A stretch of 64,000 nucleotides of DNA from Lepus europaeus (taxonomy: Eukaryota; Chordata; Mammalia; Lagomorpha; Leporidae): the NCBI RefSeq assembly GCF_033115175.1, contig NC_084827.1, positions 118,885,701-118,949,700 on the forward strand, in the 5' to 3' direction. The translations under genes were made by a program, and so were the position numbers. This document shows, one piece after another, positions 22,546-35,189 of this stretch. Within the stretch, counting starts at the first letter, position 1; the number at the start of each line of letters is the position of its first letter. Under the pieces are notes generated by a model. That model searched no databases. It saw nothing but the letters and a program-made list of their open reading frames with translations, and was not told the DNA's origin.

Positions 22546-25135
22546 TATCCAGGTCCCAGCCAAGCTCTGAAGGGCCTGATGTCAGTTTTTCAAAATGCTT
22601 TTGAGTTCCTTCCTAATGTTTTTCAGGCCACCAAATTCGTTTTTCTTTCCTGGTTGTGGTTTCACCTTGGCTGTTGACTGTTCATTAAATGAGAAAATGG
22701 CTTCCAAGGCAGTCAGGAAATGGTGTATAAAAACCCATGAGCAAAATGTGTGTGACAAACCCAAAGGGGGAAGGTGGTGGGCAGATCTGAGTGTGTCTCA
22801 CGTGGGAAGGGCACCCCTGGCTGCAGCTTCTGCACTTTGCCTAAATTCTCAAACTTTAAAGGTTGTTATTATGGGGTGGGGGCTGCCAAGATTTGAGTTT
22901 CCTCAGATTTCAAAGCAAAACATGTCTCTGCTGAGTTTCGGTCAAACTTCTGTGGAACAGGCTATGCCCTGTGAAAATCTCTAATATCCAAACCCCTAGC
23001 CGGAGCCCGGCAGACTCTCCATTGGGAAACATGGCCTCCAAACCCCTTACAGCTTCAGAGGCACTAGCTCAGGCCAGAGAATCCAAGGCCTGTTCTGTGT
23101 TCGTCCTTTTACAAATCCTAGCTCCCTAGCTAATGGAAGCAGAGACTAGCTTTTAGTTAAATGGTAAATTGGCAAAATTGCTAAATCTCTAATACTTAGT
23201 ACTATATATTTGACATTCCAACTCTCTTTCCTTGATTAAATTTAAGGTATGCTTAAATGTGATTGCTCTTTTAAAAAAAATACATATAAAGTGCATAACA
23301 TACAAGGAAAAGGCAAGATGAAAGACTGGACAGGGCCTGTGGCTAGAAATGCTCCCCAGCGTTGCTGGGGGCAGAGACGCAGTGACACCCAGAGCCAGGG
23401 CTCGAGTCTGAGCCTGTATTCAGAGGATTGCCTCCTGGAAAACAAGCGAACAAAGGCAAAGCCTCGCTGAGACTTCGGACCCGAGAGCTGGGGAAAGGAG
23501 GAGAAAACCAAACTTCAGCCCAGGCCCTGGGACAACACACAGAAGGCTGGGCCCTCTTCCCCCAAATATACCATTACATCCAGGTGCTCTCTCCCTGTAG
23601 CCTGGGATGGGGTGTGGGAAGAGACTTAAATTGCTCCAAGCGTAAAATCTTGTCTTTTGGTTCAGCCATGTTTTACAAATCCATCACCTTTACTCATCCA
23701 CACAAATCCAAAGACGGCAGTGCCTCCTTTTCTAGCCGAGGTCTTGGCAGGGATGTGGAGCCAGAGGAAATTCTAAGAAACAAACGGCCGAGAGAAATGC
23801 TGCTGAAATCTCAGTGCTCCAGGTTCCCTCGCGGAGAAACAAATGCGTCCTCACAACGCTGCAGTCCAGGAGAGGCTTTTGGCTAAGAAAATGGTTTTTG
23901 AACGAGAAGGAAACGTTTTCGTCTGGCATTCAATCGGTGACGAGCTCAGAAGGCCGACCAGTGGAAGCTTTTTAAGGCCTGGGGGTTCTCCCCCAGGGAG
24001 GCGGGCTGGGGAGGCTTCCGGGATGCTGGCGGGCGGAGGAGAAATCCAGAATCCTTGTAAATATTCATGTCCGTTGTGGGGGGGGGAGGGGTGTGTGCCC
24101 CATCACCCGCCTCTCCCTGCTGCATCCACCCCCTCAGTGTTGGGGGGAGGGGGCGCGGCGCCTGTCCGACTGTCCTTGGACAAAGGTGATCTCCCCACAT
24201 TTTTGTTCTCCAGGCGCTTGACTCAAGGAGCCCATTCCGAAGGCTCTGCAGGGAAGGGACTGGCTCCGGGTGTTTTCCCCACGTTTCTCTTCTTTCGTTT
24301 CCTAAAAGAGCATAAATAATTAAAGTTTGGCAGGGAGGAAAAGCTTTCTTGCAGAACTGTAGTGGCAATAAATGAAATGAGTCAGAATCCCTTCCCCAGT
24401 CAGCTTTTACGAGAGCTGCCAGACAGTGTCTGTTCACGTTCTCCAGATACCAGGGGCGCCCTGACAAAGTTAAGGTCAAGTTAGTGTCTTATCTTGGGTG
24501 GCTCAAAATTACCGCATCCCGTTCCGGCGCGGCGCGGATAGCCATCGCTCCTGGAGCTGCCGGCTGCGCCCCGAAGGCCTGGTGCGATCCCCGCGCTTCG
24601 GGTGGGGCTGCACAGGCGAGGACAAGGCCACAGCGCCGGGGTCTTTACGGTAGGTTCTCGAGCGGGACGTGCGGGGCGGGAGGCTGCGGTTTTCCCTGGA
24701 TTTCGGGGTGAGGACGGGGGAGGGGGCTGAGGTCAAAAAAGCGAAGCGGGCTGGGCCCCCGAACGAAAGTCCTGGGTCGTGTTAGGGAGCAAGGGTCCGT
24801 GCTAAGGCACGGAGAGGGTCCCACCGTCCCCTTCCCCTCTGCACCCGCGCGCCGCTGCAGATGGCGCACCCTCCCCCGCCAAAGCGCAGCTCCCGCCGGA
24901 GCCGCCGTCGCCATGTCGTTGAACTTGAATGATTCGTCCTCCCCAGTTCCCTTTTCGGCGGTCAGCAGGCTTCACTTTGGGGGCGGCGGACTGCCTGCGC
25001 CCCACCCCACACAGTGAACAGAGAGAAGGTGCGAGATTTTTGTGCACCCTGCAACCACAATAAAGACTTGGCTGGGGGCCCCGCCGCTGCCCTGGGTCCT
25101 GAGCGACTGAAGGGCCAGTGTGCAGTGTCCGGGGA

Positions 25136-25143
25136 GCCATTTT
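25136..25143 (+). promoter_or_regulatory. YY1-type motif in the D11.12 interval
   Basis: GCCATTTT matches the YY1 core. It lies about 2.2 kb upstream of HOXD11 in GC-rich sequence, the interval where the human Polycomb-recruiting element D11.12 was described. A single short motif is weak evidence. Confidence 0.3.
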
Positions 25144-27143
25144 AGGAGAGAGATCCGGGGCGTCGACCACGAGTCCGAAGACAGAGGCTTGGGCCTGGGA
25201 TGGAGATGGGGAGGCAGATAAGTGTGCCTGGGGTCTGGGCCGAGGGGAAGGGTGCCAGCTGGCATCTGAGCGGGAGTGCCAGCTGTGGAGAGGGGGCACA
25301 CAGGGGCGAGCAGCTCTGGGTGGGGGAGAGGCTCGGTGCCCTCCCAGTCGCCACCGACCTGTTTGCGCAGTGTAGGGGGAGGGAAGCAGACGTGGGAGGG
25401 GGCGGAGGAAAGAGAGGAAGGGAGAAAGGGAGGGAGCAGAAAAAGAGGAAGGGGGGGAGACACCAGCCAGAAAATAGATATTAGCCCAGACCACCCGCCT
25501 TTTCTCTGTTTGTCCGCACGGCACGGTGGGCAGAGCACACAGCATCGGCACTGCGGCGGGCGCCGGGGCCGGGAGGCATCTAGCATCACAGCAAGCGGCG
25601 CCTGCTGTGGGCATCGGGCTGAGGCCCGAGCCCTAGGGCTCCGATTGCCTGGGCAGAGGAATCCTGGGGAAAGGGGCAGCCTTTGGCCCTCCTTTCTGGG
25701 ACTCGGGTTTGGCGAGAGACTGTTTTACCTTTGGAAAGCGCCTGCTCTCCGGGAGATGGGAGCCCAGGCCTCGCCTGGATCTCTGGGCTAGGAGAGGGTC
25801 GCGGCAGCCGAGGAAGAGAGTGAGGCCTTGGGTCGAGTGGATGGGGGGGCTGAAGAGACCGCCTCAGAGTCAATTGGTGTGGAGAGGCTGTAGCGGTGAG
25901 GCAGGCCCTGCTGAATGCCCCCGGAGAGCCAGCCCGTCTCCCCGGGGGCAGCAATGACCATGCGACCCAAGGGCGCCGGAGCAGCTTCGGGGAGACGCGG
26001 CCGGGATGCGCAGGCCTCGGTGGGGTTGCCGCGCAGGGAAGGGTCTGAGTGTACAGCGGACTGGTCCCAGGCCAGGCCCGAACGCTGAGGCGGTGAGGAG
26101 GGCGGAGGCGTCAGGGGTTTGTCCCCTGAGGGACGAGCAGGAGGCTGGGACCGACCCTAGGGCTCCGGATCCTTTTGTTCGCCAGACACCACCCCCCCAT
26201 CTTCTTGGGAGGCCAGGGCCACGGGGTGTCTCCAGCGGCCAAGCTCCCTTCTGCTTCAGTACTGAGAGAAAGCAGAGGGTGAACGGGAGAGAGAGAGACG
26301 GTGACACAGCTTGCAGGAAAGGAGACGGGGGTGGGGGCACTCAGAGCCAGGGGCAGGAGAGGAGGAAGAGAGAGGGACGAGGGGCTGGAGAAAGAAGACA
26401 GGAGACAGAAGAGGGCCGAAGGAAGGAGAGAGACAGGAGCAGAGCGAGAGAGCCTGTGTGAGAGAAGGGCGGATAGGGCCGAGTGGGTACTGAGGCCCTG
26501 GCTGGGGTGAGGGCGTGGCAAGGGCTTGGCGTGGGCTCTTTGGGGCCAGAACCCAGGCTCAGCGTTCGGGGTAGGGGTGTCAGAACCTGAGAGAGCCAAG
26601 ATACTCCTAGGTGAACACGGCGCTGGGCAGAGAAATATGTAAATCAGGGCTCCCTGTGCCCTGAAGAGTGGCGCAATTACGCCCCCTGAACAAGAAGCAA
26701 CAAGCTCCCGGCGGGTGAGCTGCAGAGGGTGGCGGCGTCGCGGGGGAGGGAGCGGCTGCAGGAAGGGGGTGGGGGTGGGAACCTCACACCCTCACACCTA
26801 GTCCCCTGTGCCCCGGGCCGGGGCTCCCCCCTCCGCTCGCCGCTTCTCTCCCTTCCCCCTTCCTCCCCCTTCCTCCCCCTCCCTCCTCCTCCCTGCCGGC
26901 CTCGGTCCGCGTACTTAAAGCGGCGCGGGCGGGCGGACGCGGGCGGGCGGCCCGGTCGGGCGGTGGCAGATGCGCCCAGCGGTGGCAGCCGCCGGCGGCG
27001 GGCAGGTGACCGGCCTGCGGCGCAGCCTGGTCAGGGGGCGCCTGGGGAGAGCTGGCGGGAGAGGGAGGCAGATCCGCCCCCAGCGCGCGCGCGTCTCGGC
27101 GCCAGGAGCCGTCCCGGGGCGTGTTGGCGAGTGCTGATATAGA

Positions 27144-27200
27144 TATAAGGACATTTCTCTCCATGGCGTCACGTGACATAATTACCACCAGAATCAATCA
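27144..27200 (+). promoter_or_regulatory. HOXD11: HOXD11 core promoter: TATA-like box, CACGTG E-box, PBX-HOX site
   Basis: TATAAGG at 27144-27150 is followed by GTCACGTGAC at 27168-27177, a palindromic E-box. ATCAATCA at 27193-27200 reads TGATTGAT on the other strand, the classic PBX-HOX composite. All lie within 200 bases of the HOXD11 ATG. The cluster suggests start-site control with possible HOX cross-regulation, inferred from motifs. Confidence 0.45.
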
Positions 27201-27335
27201 AGATGAATTGCACGTCAGCGCCCGGTGGGGATTTTTGCTTAGTTGATCCTGGCCCAAGCCTCTTGTGCAATCGATGGCTCAGGTTGGCGGCGCGGGGAGC
27301 GGCCCGGGGCTTGCCGGCGTGCACGCCGCGGAGCC

Positions 27336-28119
27336 ATGAACGACTTTGACGAGTGCGGCCCGAGCGCAGCCAGCATGTACCTGCCCGGCTGCGCCTACTA
27401 TGTGGCCCCGTCGGACTTCGCTAGCAAGCCGTCATTCCTTTCGCAACCGTCGTCCTGCCAAATGACTTTCCCCTACTCTTCCAACCTGGCGCCACACGTC
27501 CAGCCGGTGCGCGAAGTGGCCTTCCGCGACTACGGCCTGGAGCGCGCCAAGTGGCCATACCGTGGCGGCGGCGGCGGTGGCGGAGCAGGGGGCGGTGGCG
27601 GCGGGGGCGGCCCTGGCGGGGGCGGCGGCGGCGCCGGGGGCTACGCTCCCTACTACGCGGCGGCGGCGGCGGCAGCGGCGGCGGCGGCGGCGGCCGAGGA
27701 AGCGGCCATGCAGCGGGAGCTGCTCCCGCCCGCGGGTCGCCGGCCAGACGTGCTCTTCAAGGCGCCCGAGCCGGTGTGCGCGGCGCCCGGGCCGCCGCAC
27801 GGCCCACCAGGCGCCGCCTCCAACTTCTACAGCGCGGTGGGTCGCAATGGCATCCTGCCGCAGGGCTTCGACCAGTTCTACGAGGCGGCCCCCGGGCCCC
27901 CATTCGCCGGGCCGCAACCTCCGCCGCCGCCTGCGCCGCCGCAGCCCGAGGGCGCTGCCGACAAGGGCGACCCCAAGGCCGGGGCCGGTGGCGGCGGGGG
28001 CAGCCCCTGCGCCAAGGCGACCCCCGGCTCGGAGCCAAAAGGGGCAGCGGAAGGCGGCGGCGGCGGCGAGGGCGAGGGCCCCCCGGGGGAGGCGGGATCC
28101 GAGAAGAGCAGCGGCGCAG
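27336..28119 (+). CDS. HOXD11: HOXD11, homeobox D11, exon 1
   Basis: HOXD11 is an Abd-B class transcription factor for forearm, digit and kidney development. The coding sequence is join(27336-28119, 28877-29112), 339 residues. I chose the ATG giving [19 protein letters not shown], the conserved HOX11 N-terminus, over an in-frame upstream ATG at 27243 whose extension is not conserved. The exon then encodes [19 protein letters not shown], a glycine-rich stretch, thirteen alanines, [22 protein letters not shown], and a second Gly/Glu-rich region. The donor is GTAGGC at 28120. The frame is intact, unlike its neighbours HOXD12 and HOXD13. Confidence 0.97.
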
Positions 28120-28632
28120 GTAGGCACCGGGCACGGGTCGCGCGGCTGGGCCCGGGGGCCGCGGGCGCGGGGGGGGGGGGTGGCGGGGGCCTCCCTCTGC
28201 TTGCGCCGTTTTATGTGCTACTTTATAAGCATTCGAAGGGGTTTATACATCCTATAAGATTTCCCGGGTCGTTGTAAAGCGTGTTTATGATAGGAAACCA
28301 ATTTAGGTGGGCTTAAGGTAGACTTCGAGGAGGACGTGAATGGTTGCAGAGAGCTTTTCCCGTCCTGGGAGGGGTTGGGGGGTGCTAGGGACCATGGATG
28401 GAGGGAGAGAGATTTCGAGACAGTTTGTGAGTGCAGACACCGGAGCCTCCCGCTTTTAAGGGAGGGTGGGGGGTGGTGTTGATCCTTGCACTGGACTTTA
28501 TCCAAGCCGCTGGCTGACGCGCGCCTCTGGAGTGGAGCAGATGCCCCTGCGGGCGCGCTCCTGTCTCCCTGCCCTCAGGTTCCAGTTCAGAGCCTGCCTC
28601 GCCCTCCGCTTTCCCACCTTGGTGCCAGGGTG

Positions 28633-28663
<31 letters not shown>

Positions 28664-28876
28664 GTGTGTGGCTCCGGGCGTGAACACACGTCCACGCCCG
28701 CACTCTCTCCTGTGCCCGCCCATATATCATCCCCCACGACGCAGGCAGGGCCTTTCAGCGGCAGCAGGGGACGTCCCCAACGGGGCTGGGGCCTGGCCCT
28801 CGCTCAGTGGCCCGAGAAGGCGGGTGGGGGCTGGCAGGCAGCGGCCCCTCTCACCCCTGATCTCTTTGCCTTGCAG
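28120..28876 (+). other. HOXD11: HOXD11 intron
   Basis: Intron of 757 bases from GTAGGC to TTTGCCTTGCAG. It carries a (TG)n repeat at about 28629-28670 and a short AT-rich patch at 28200-28320. No other gene is seen. Confidence 0.9.
28629..28670. repeat. (TG)n microsatellite in HOXD11 intron
   Basis: TG repeat with GTGTGGTGTGTGG-type degeneration at its right end. Confidence 0.9.
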
Positions 28877-29112
28877 TGGCCCCCCAACGGTCCCGGAAAA
28901 AGCGCTGTCCTTACACCAAGTATCAGATCCGAGAACTGGAGCGCGAGTTTTTCTTTAACGTGTACATAAACAAAGAGAAAAGACTCCAACTCTCTCGGAT
29001 GCTCAACCTCACTGACCGGCAAGTCAAAATATGGTTCCAGAACCGCAGGATGAAAGAAAAGAAACTGAACAGAGACCGTCTGCAGTATTTCACTGGAAAC
29101 CCCTTATTTTGA
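28877..29112 (+). CDS. HOXD11: HOXD11 exon 2 (homeodomain)
   Basis: Begins within a valine codon after TTGCAG and encodes [16 protein letters not shown]. The complete homeodomain covers about residues 266-325, with recognition helix [15 protein letters not shown], and the C-terminus ends in YFTGNPLF. The LEREF region corresponding to the damaged LEN site in HOXD12 and HOXD13 is intact here. Confidence 0.97.
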
Positions 29113-29579
29113 GAGCTCCAGGAAGCGTCCCCTACCCCGAGCCCCACTCACCCACCCTCCTCCCCACCAGCCTGCCCACCGCAGGCCCAGTGTCCTTGGG
29201 TTTCATGCCGCCTCTTCTTGTGGAACTTCACCAGTCCTTCCCACGGTCAACTCGGGACCGCCCAGCGACCACTGCATCCTGCGGACGAGGCCGGGGACTT
29301 GGCCGAGCGGATCCTAATAAGGGGAAAATGGTAAATGAAAACGTCCCTTTACAATTTTACCGCCAATGTGCTGTCCTTACCCCTCCCCCTCTCCAAGTCC
29401 TCGTGGGGCCGCGGTGGGCTCTGCAGGGAGTTAGGCCGCGGGGCTAGAAGGCGCTGGTGTTTTGTTCTGAGCTTGAACGGTCCCTTCCTTTCTCGTCGGT
29501 CAACGCAGATTATTTAAACTCCGGGAAATGTACCTTTGGTCTGTCATGTCGAGGCATGAGTCCCTGTCTTTTTTGTGTG

Positions 29580-29585
29580 AATAAA
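29580..29585 (+). terminator. HOXD11: HOXD11 poly(A) signal
   Basis: AATAAA 468 bases after the HOXD11 stop codon, followed by T/G-rich sequence. The resulting gene length is close to the human one. Confidence 0.6.
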
Positions 29586-31315
29586 TGGTTTCTAGTAAAA
29601 TGGAGGTTAAAGCTTCAATACACTGTATGGGTTTTCCTCTGTGAAGTTTAGAGTTTGGTTAGGATATTTTAGCGGCAATAACCCTCTCCCCCATGCACCT
29701 GGAAATCTGGTGAACTGCTTTTTGATTCTGATAAAATAGAAATTATTCCCTTCCACCTCCTGCAGGCTACACTTGTCTTTAAAATTACGTTAGTGATGAG
29801 GAACCAAAGAAGCAGATTAACATCCTCACCTCAATCCAGTGAACTTGGAATTTCTGAAGATAACAAAAAAAATTTTTTTAAAAACCGGTTAGAAAATCCA
29901 AAGTCTCTCTTCATAAAATGACAAGGATTCAGGGTCCCTTAAAAGAAGACACCACAATTAGAACCTTCCATGGAGGGTTGGGGTGGGGGTGAATTTGTGG
30001 AAAGATTATCTCTCAGTGGGCGGAGAAGCCTTGAGAGGTCCAGGAGCAGGGAGAGGGAGCCCCCTGGCTGGCAGAGGGCGGGGGCCCACACCCACTTCTC
30101 CCCGAGCCTTGCTTCCAGGTAAAGAATGTGGTCCGGGCTACAGCGCACTTCGGGCTGCAGGGCCAGGCCAGGCTGTTTACAAAACCTTGAACTGTCTAGA
30201 CAACACCATAAAAGCCAGAGTTCTAAACAGCTTAATTGGGTTATATTATACACCTTCTGGTGGGCCCAAAAGAGATTTCCGCAATGTGCAATAAACTGGA
30301 GAAGTGAGAAAATCTTCTTTCTCTGAAAAGAGTGAAGTGAATCTTATGACTCTTAACCTCTCCTAAGTCTAAAGTAAAAATATAAATCCATGAGATGCAC
30401 AGCACCCCATGCATCTTTTGAATAGGTGTGCACTTCGAAATGTAATTTTTAAAAATTAAGGCTTCTTTGGGGAAGGAAAAACATAAGTGCATAAGTGTAT
30501 GCCTTTGAACTTCCAAAATGTCAAGGTCATCACCTTTAACCTTTCTGAATAATTAGGCGCCTTAAGGTTCCTCTGTGATTTTCAGCCGCCACCCACCCTC
30601 ACACATGCATGCTCACACACTTCCAGATTCTGCCCCACATTTATGACCACACAAAATCATATCAGGGGCCCACCATAAATCTAAGAAAATTCCTAATTTC
30701 AGGATCAATAACCTTAATTTCCCTCCAAACATTTGTGCAATTCAATAGCAATTGACTTCTTTAGAAAAATACAGGTTAGGCTGAAATGCCTATGAGTGTG
30801 TTTTCACAATGGCTAAGAAGTGTTGGGGGTCTTTGGGGAGATCTTAGATTGTGGTCTTTTTTTTTTTTTTTTCCTCTATTGAAGAACCAGCTTTTAAAGC
30901 AGGCACTTGAAAGAGGAAGCTCTCTTCAGGCTTACACCTTCATTACATTTGAAAGCAATTTGCCACCCTGTCAAATAAATTAGAGAACCTCCTATGACAT
31001 GGGACACAAGAAAATATACTTATATTGTTTTAGAAAGCATCTCTCAACCTTTGGTAAAATATGGCAATAGAAACAAAGCCTACGTTGGAATAATTTCGTT
31101 CGGAAGGGGATTCCTTTGTTTGGAATTCTGGATATCGGTTGAAATAGTTGCTGTAATAGTAGATCGTTCTAGAAAGTTAAAACTGGTTTATTTCTTTCTC
31201 TCCTTTTTTTTTTTTTTTTTTTTTTTAATTGCGTCTCAATGTAGCAAGGTTGTGTGCCCACCACGATAGTCAGGCTGAACTCGAGATACCATTCCCCGTT
31301 TGCAGGGGCCTAGAG

Positions 31316-31334
31316 AGCCACACGAGGGCGCGCT
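31316..31334 (+). promoter_or_regulatory. CTCF-like motif between HOXD11 and HOXD10
   Basis: The sequence GAGCCACACGAGGGCGCGC shares about 11 of 14 core positions with the forward CTCF motif. It is placed in a GC-rich island within AT-rich DNA and reads on the plus strand. Confidence 0.35.
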
Positions 31335-33189
31335 CACGTTCCAGAAGCCGCGCTCGGCCCTGAGGCCGCACGGTACCTCTGTTTCCAGGACTGGGTTGTA
31401 ATGGGCGATTTCAGCCCGTTAGAAACAGGCGGCAGCTAAGGTGTTCGCTGTTTGTTTGTTCTAAGCAGCCGCGAGGTGTGGCAAGTTGTCTGGAGACAGA
31501 GAAAAGGGAGCAAAAAAATATTTTTCAGATAGGAGATGGATCACCTAACCGTTGTCTCCTTAAAAATAAAGCTGTTCCAAGAATACTTGGCTATAACCTG
31601 ATGATAAAGAGGAGAGATTTTTCATAGACAAATCTGGGTTTTGAAATAGGTCGTGGCCGCCGAGAGTTAATTTAATTAGGGGAAATCAATTTTCTTGTTG
31701 GCTTGAGCGTGTAGAGCGATGTCGGAGGCAGGAGTCCTCCCCCCAGCCCCCCTTCTCCACCTCCCGAAAACCGCGTCCGTCCTGCGAGCTCTCAGACCGC
31801 CTGCGATGATTAAAAGGCTTTTGTTTAAGACGGATCAGGGCGCCGGCAACTTAGCTGAGTGTGGTCTCGGAGAAAATGAGTCTCCTCAGGCACGGAGGTG
31901 GCCGTTTGGGGCTAGGAAGCCCGGGACACGTCTGGCGCGCGCAGGGCTACGCGGGGCGACGGGGAGGCGCGGGCAGCACCGCGATTTGGGGTGCCGGGGC
32001 CGCGCCGGCCGGATGCCGCCGCGGGAGGCAGCCGGCAGTCCTGGGAAACATTGATACTTCGAGGCCTTGTGGAACGGGAATGCATTTGAAGCAAAAGGGG
32101 TTCGCGTTCGACAGAACCCTGGCCACCCTTCCAGGTCGCCCGCCGGCTTTGAGGTGCGGAGCTTGGTTTTGGCACCGACTCTCAGAAGCAGTTTATTCGC
32201 CGCACGCCCTCCCAGCCCCGGCAAAGCCTTTGACATTGGGGAGCGTCTCTTTCCGCGTCCGCTAGCCTACAGGTTGTGAGCAGGTTTCCAGGACGTGGGC
32301 CTCTCCGAGAGGGGATGGCTGCTCCTCTGGCCCCGCGAAGTTCAGTGTGAAGAGCCCGCAGCTCCCAGAATGAGCGCCCGCCTCATCGGCTCGGTGGTCT
32401 CTGTCTCCCGCGCTCCAAGCCCCAGACCAAGGCGCTGGCGCTCTCCCATCTCTGGGAGCTGGCGTCGGCAGGGAGGCTGGGCGCCCTGAGCCCCCAGTGA
32501 GGCGCCAGCGAGAGGCGAGGCGTGGGTGCCCCCACCCCCAGCCCAGGGTGTCCCTGGCTCCACCAGTGTAGTCGTGGATCCAGTTAATCTGTTGTGAAGG
32601 GACCTTTGCGCCGACCTAACCGGGGCTTCCGTCTCCGTGGGCCAGGAACCCCCTCCCCAAACGTCGTTGTGTAACTTGTTAGGTGGCCCCGGCAGCAGCG
32701 GCGTTTTTGGCTGTGCGGGGCCCCTTGGCCTTGGCTGGTAGCCGCCTGTGGACCACGGTTGCTCAGCGGTCAACGGTTCCTTTCGTCCCTGAAGCACCCA
32801 AGGCGTGCCTGACTAGGGCCCGGGGATCGGATCGGGACCGTTCAGGGCTAAAAGGCTGTCACCTCCCCCCACGGCTCAGGAGTCTGCGCCGCCGAGGTCT
32901 CTGACGCCGAAGTGGAGGGAAAATGCGGGAAGTAGGAGTCTTTTGTGTGTGTGTGTGTGTGTGCAGAGGAAATCTTGGGCTGCTGGCTGGTTTACACATC
33001 GCCCTCGATTCCTTACCGCCTTTCTGTTAGCCTTCCCATTTGTCCCCTCCATTTCTGTTAATCTTGGCAAAAGGGGCATCCAAGGAAGGCAGCTTCCAAT
33101 TTGCCCCCCAAAGAGGGAAGAAGCCCAGAGGCAGCTCAAGGCCCACCTCTCAGGGGCCCAGAGCCTCCACTCCTCTTCCCCCAAACAGC

Positions 33190-33450
33190 GGAATGCAATA
33201 ACCAGTCACTTTTTGATTATAAATACTAATTTCTTGCTAAAGCGACACCTTTAATTTTTCTCTGGAAAGAACTGTGCCAAGGAGAAGGGTGTCTGGATAC
33301 AAATATGGGTATTCATCTCCTTTATGGTGCAATATTGATTTATTATTAATGGTAACGGCTCCATCTGATCTAAAGATGATCGAAAACAGCAGCTATATTA
33401 AATACTTATAAGTAAAATAAAGGCTGGCCTTTAAAGCTGTTGCTTTTTCA
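33190..33450. promoter_or_regulatory. AT-rich block dense in homeodomain-type sites
   Basis: A compact AT-rich segment about 3.3 kb upstream of HOXD10, flanked by GC-richer DNA. It contains ATTATAAATACTAATTT, CTTTATGGTGCAATATTG and TTTATTATTAATGG, the last two typical of HOX/CDX binding. It is proposed as a conserved enhancer on composition and motif density alone. Confidence 0.35.
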
Positions 33451-35189
33451 TCCCATTTGCTTTATCTCAGCCTTAGGGTCTTGGACACACTCTCCATCCT
33501 CCTTGGCCCATATCATTCTCTTGTATTATTTCCAGTTTGCTTGATATTTTTATAGTAAAATTGCTGTAAAATATTGAAATTCTCTAGCCTCAAGGAGCCA
33601 CTCTGAAGGCAGAAATTTGAAAACAAAATAGAATTTTATGAGAAATAAGCTCAAAATTATATTGATATTACACCCCCCCCCCCAGTGAAAACTTATTTAA
33701 AACCTAATCCAATGTAGGGTGACTTTGAACTCAAATCCACTGGGAGCAGACCCAGGCAGGGTCCCCAGATTCGGAAGACAGATCTCGCCTGTGCAGGCAC
33801 TCTGTATATCTACCAGCTCCAGAAGGAATTGCTTGTTTTTTGCCTGGATGTTTTCTTCAAGTGTAAATAAAGATTATGAAAGGGCATTTGATGGGCATAA
33901 AATTCCTGATTAGATTGAACAGTCTTGTCTGGCTTGGGATACAAAAAATGGGGTAACCGAGTTTCTGGCGGCTTCCTGGCCAAAACGCAGAGGGACGACA
34001 ATGCTGGGGCGCCAGGCTGGCGTCAGGGCGCCTGCCGGCAGAGCGCGAACCGGGCAGTTTGTCCAGCCCTGGGCACTGTTAGCCATAGCTCAGAACAAGA
34101 TCTCTGTGATTCCAGAAAGCAAATTTGGGGGTGCTGATTAGTGGCTGTTAGTGTTAAACAGAACCTTAACTGTCAATAGTCAAAAGTTGTTTTTGTTTTT
34201 CGTTTTGTTTTTTTTTTTTTTTTTTTGTTTTTCCTGCCTTCTTCAATCCCCACCCACAAGCTTAAAAACGACTATCCTGGTGCAGAGGTAATGTTTAAAC
34301 CCCTGGCTTTGCAGAGATGTGGCAGCCAGAACAGTTAGAGGCGCCAGGCTTTTAACCTGACAATGATGTTGCATTTGAACAGCTGCGTAAAGGTTTAAAA
34401 GGTCTGTCTCATTGCCACCGCGGAGTTTTTTTTAAAAGGGGTTATTGTTTGGGTGAGGGCACAGAGAGGGGATGGTGGGAGCAGTCCCAAGGCCGAAAAT
34501 AATGTTCACTGCCTCCTCGGCCAGGCCAGTGGAATTTCCTTTTGGGGAGGGGGCACAAAGTGTTTGGGGGGGGTGCTTTTTCTTTTTCTTTCTTTCTTTC
34601 TTTTTTTTTTTTTTTAAGGAGCCGATCGGCTACTGGTTTCCAAACAACCGAGGCAGAAATCGGCTTTGCTCACAAGTTCAGTCTCTGAGCCTGAAATCCA
34701 AGGCCAGTGCAGGCTCAGGCGAGTGTGGGGAAGAGAACGCGAATGCTTTTCCGGCCAGAGAACTGGTTCACGGTCAGAGTTTCCCGGGCCGTTTGCGTTT
34801 CTTGTCTGCGAGGAAAGTGGACCTGGGGAGGCCAAAGGACGGCTCCTGCATCCCGGCTGGCCGGGGCCCCTCACCCCGGGAGCCTTTGGAAATCAAGGTT
34901 AAAGCTCCCTGCTGCTGCCCTGGGGCCGAGGCTTCCGCGGGGCGGCTCACCGCCTGCAACCAGAGGAGGAGGGAGGAAGTTGTTGAAGTTTCTCATAAAA
35001 CTCTGAGTTTCCATGGTGGTGATGGTGGTGGTGGTTCTTTAATGAGCTGGACCCCAACCCCAGACCATATCCTTGTTATAGAACTTTGCCTCATCAAAGG
35101 AAACAGAGGACTCAGATTCACCTCCCTCCCCACCCCCCTAGCCGAGCAAACCCTTGTCAAATAATTTTAGGCATTGTCCAAAACTATAA

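Larger units (their letters stand above)
20833..27335. other. HOXD12-HOXD11 intergenic region, including a D11.12-like Polycomb candidate
   Basis: About 6.5 kb without a protein-coding gene. The HOXD12 3' UTR probably runs to an AATAAA at 22540. From about 24500 to 27100 the DNA is GC-rich with long purine-rich stretches (25380-25460, 26270-26470). In human this interval contains D11.12, a published Polycomb-recruiting element that depends partly on YY1. A GCCATTTT word, a YY1-type core, is seen at 25136-25143. Equating the two is inference from position. Confidence 0.5.

Noticed and set aside
24802-25614. A 270-codon minus-strand open frame between HOXD12 and HOXD11
   Set aside because: Proline- and arginine-rich product of GC-rich sequence without homology; several overlapping frames are equally long.
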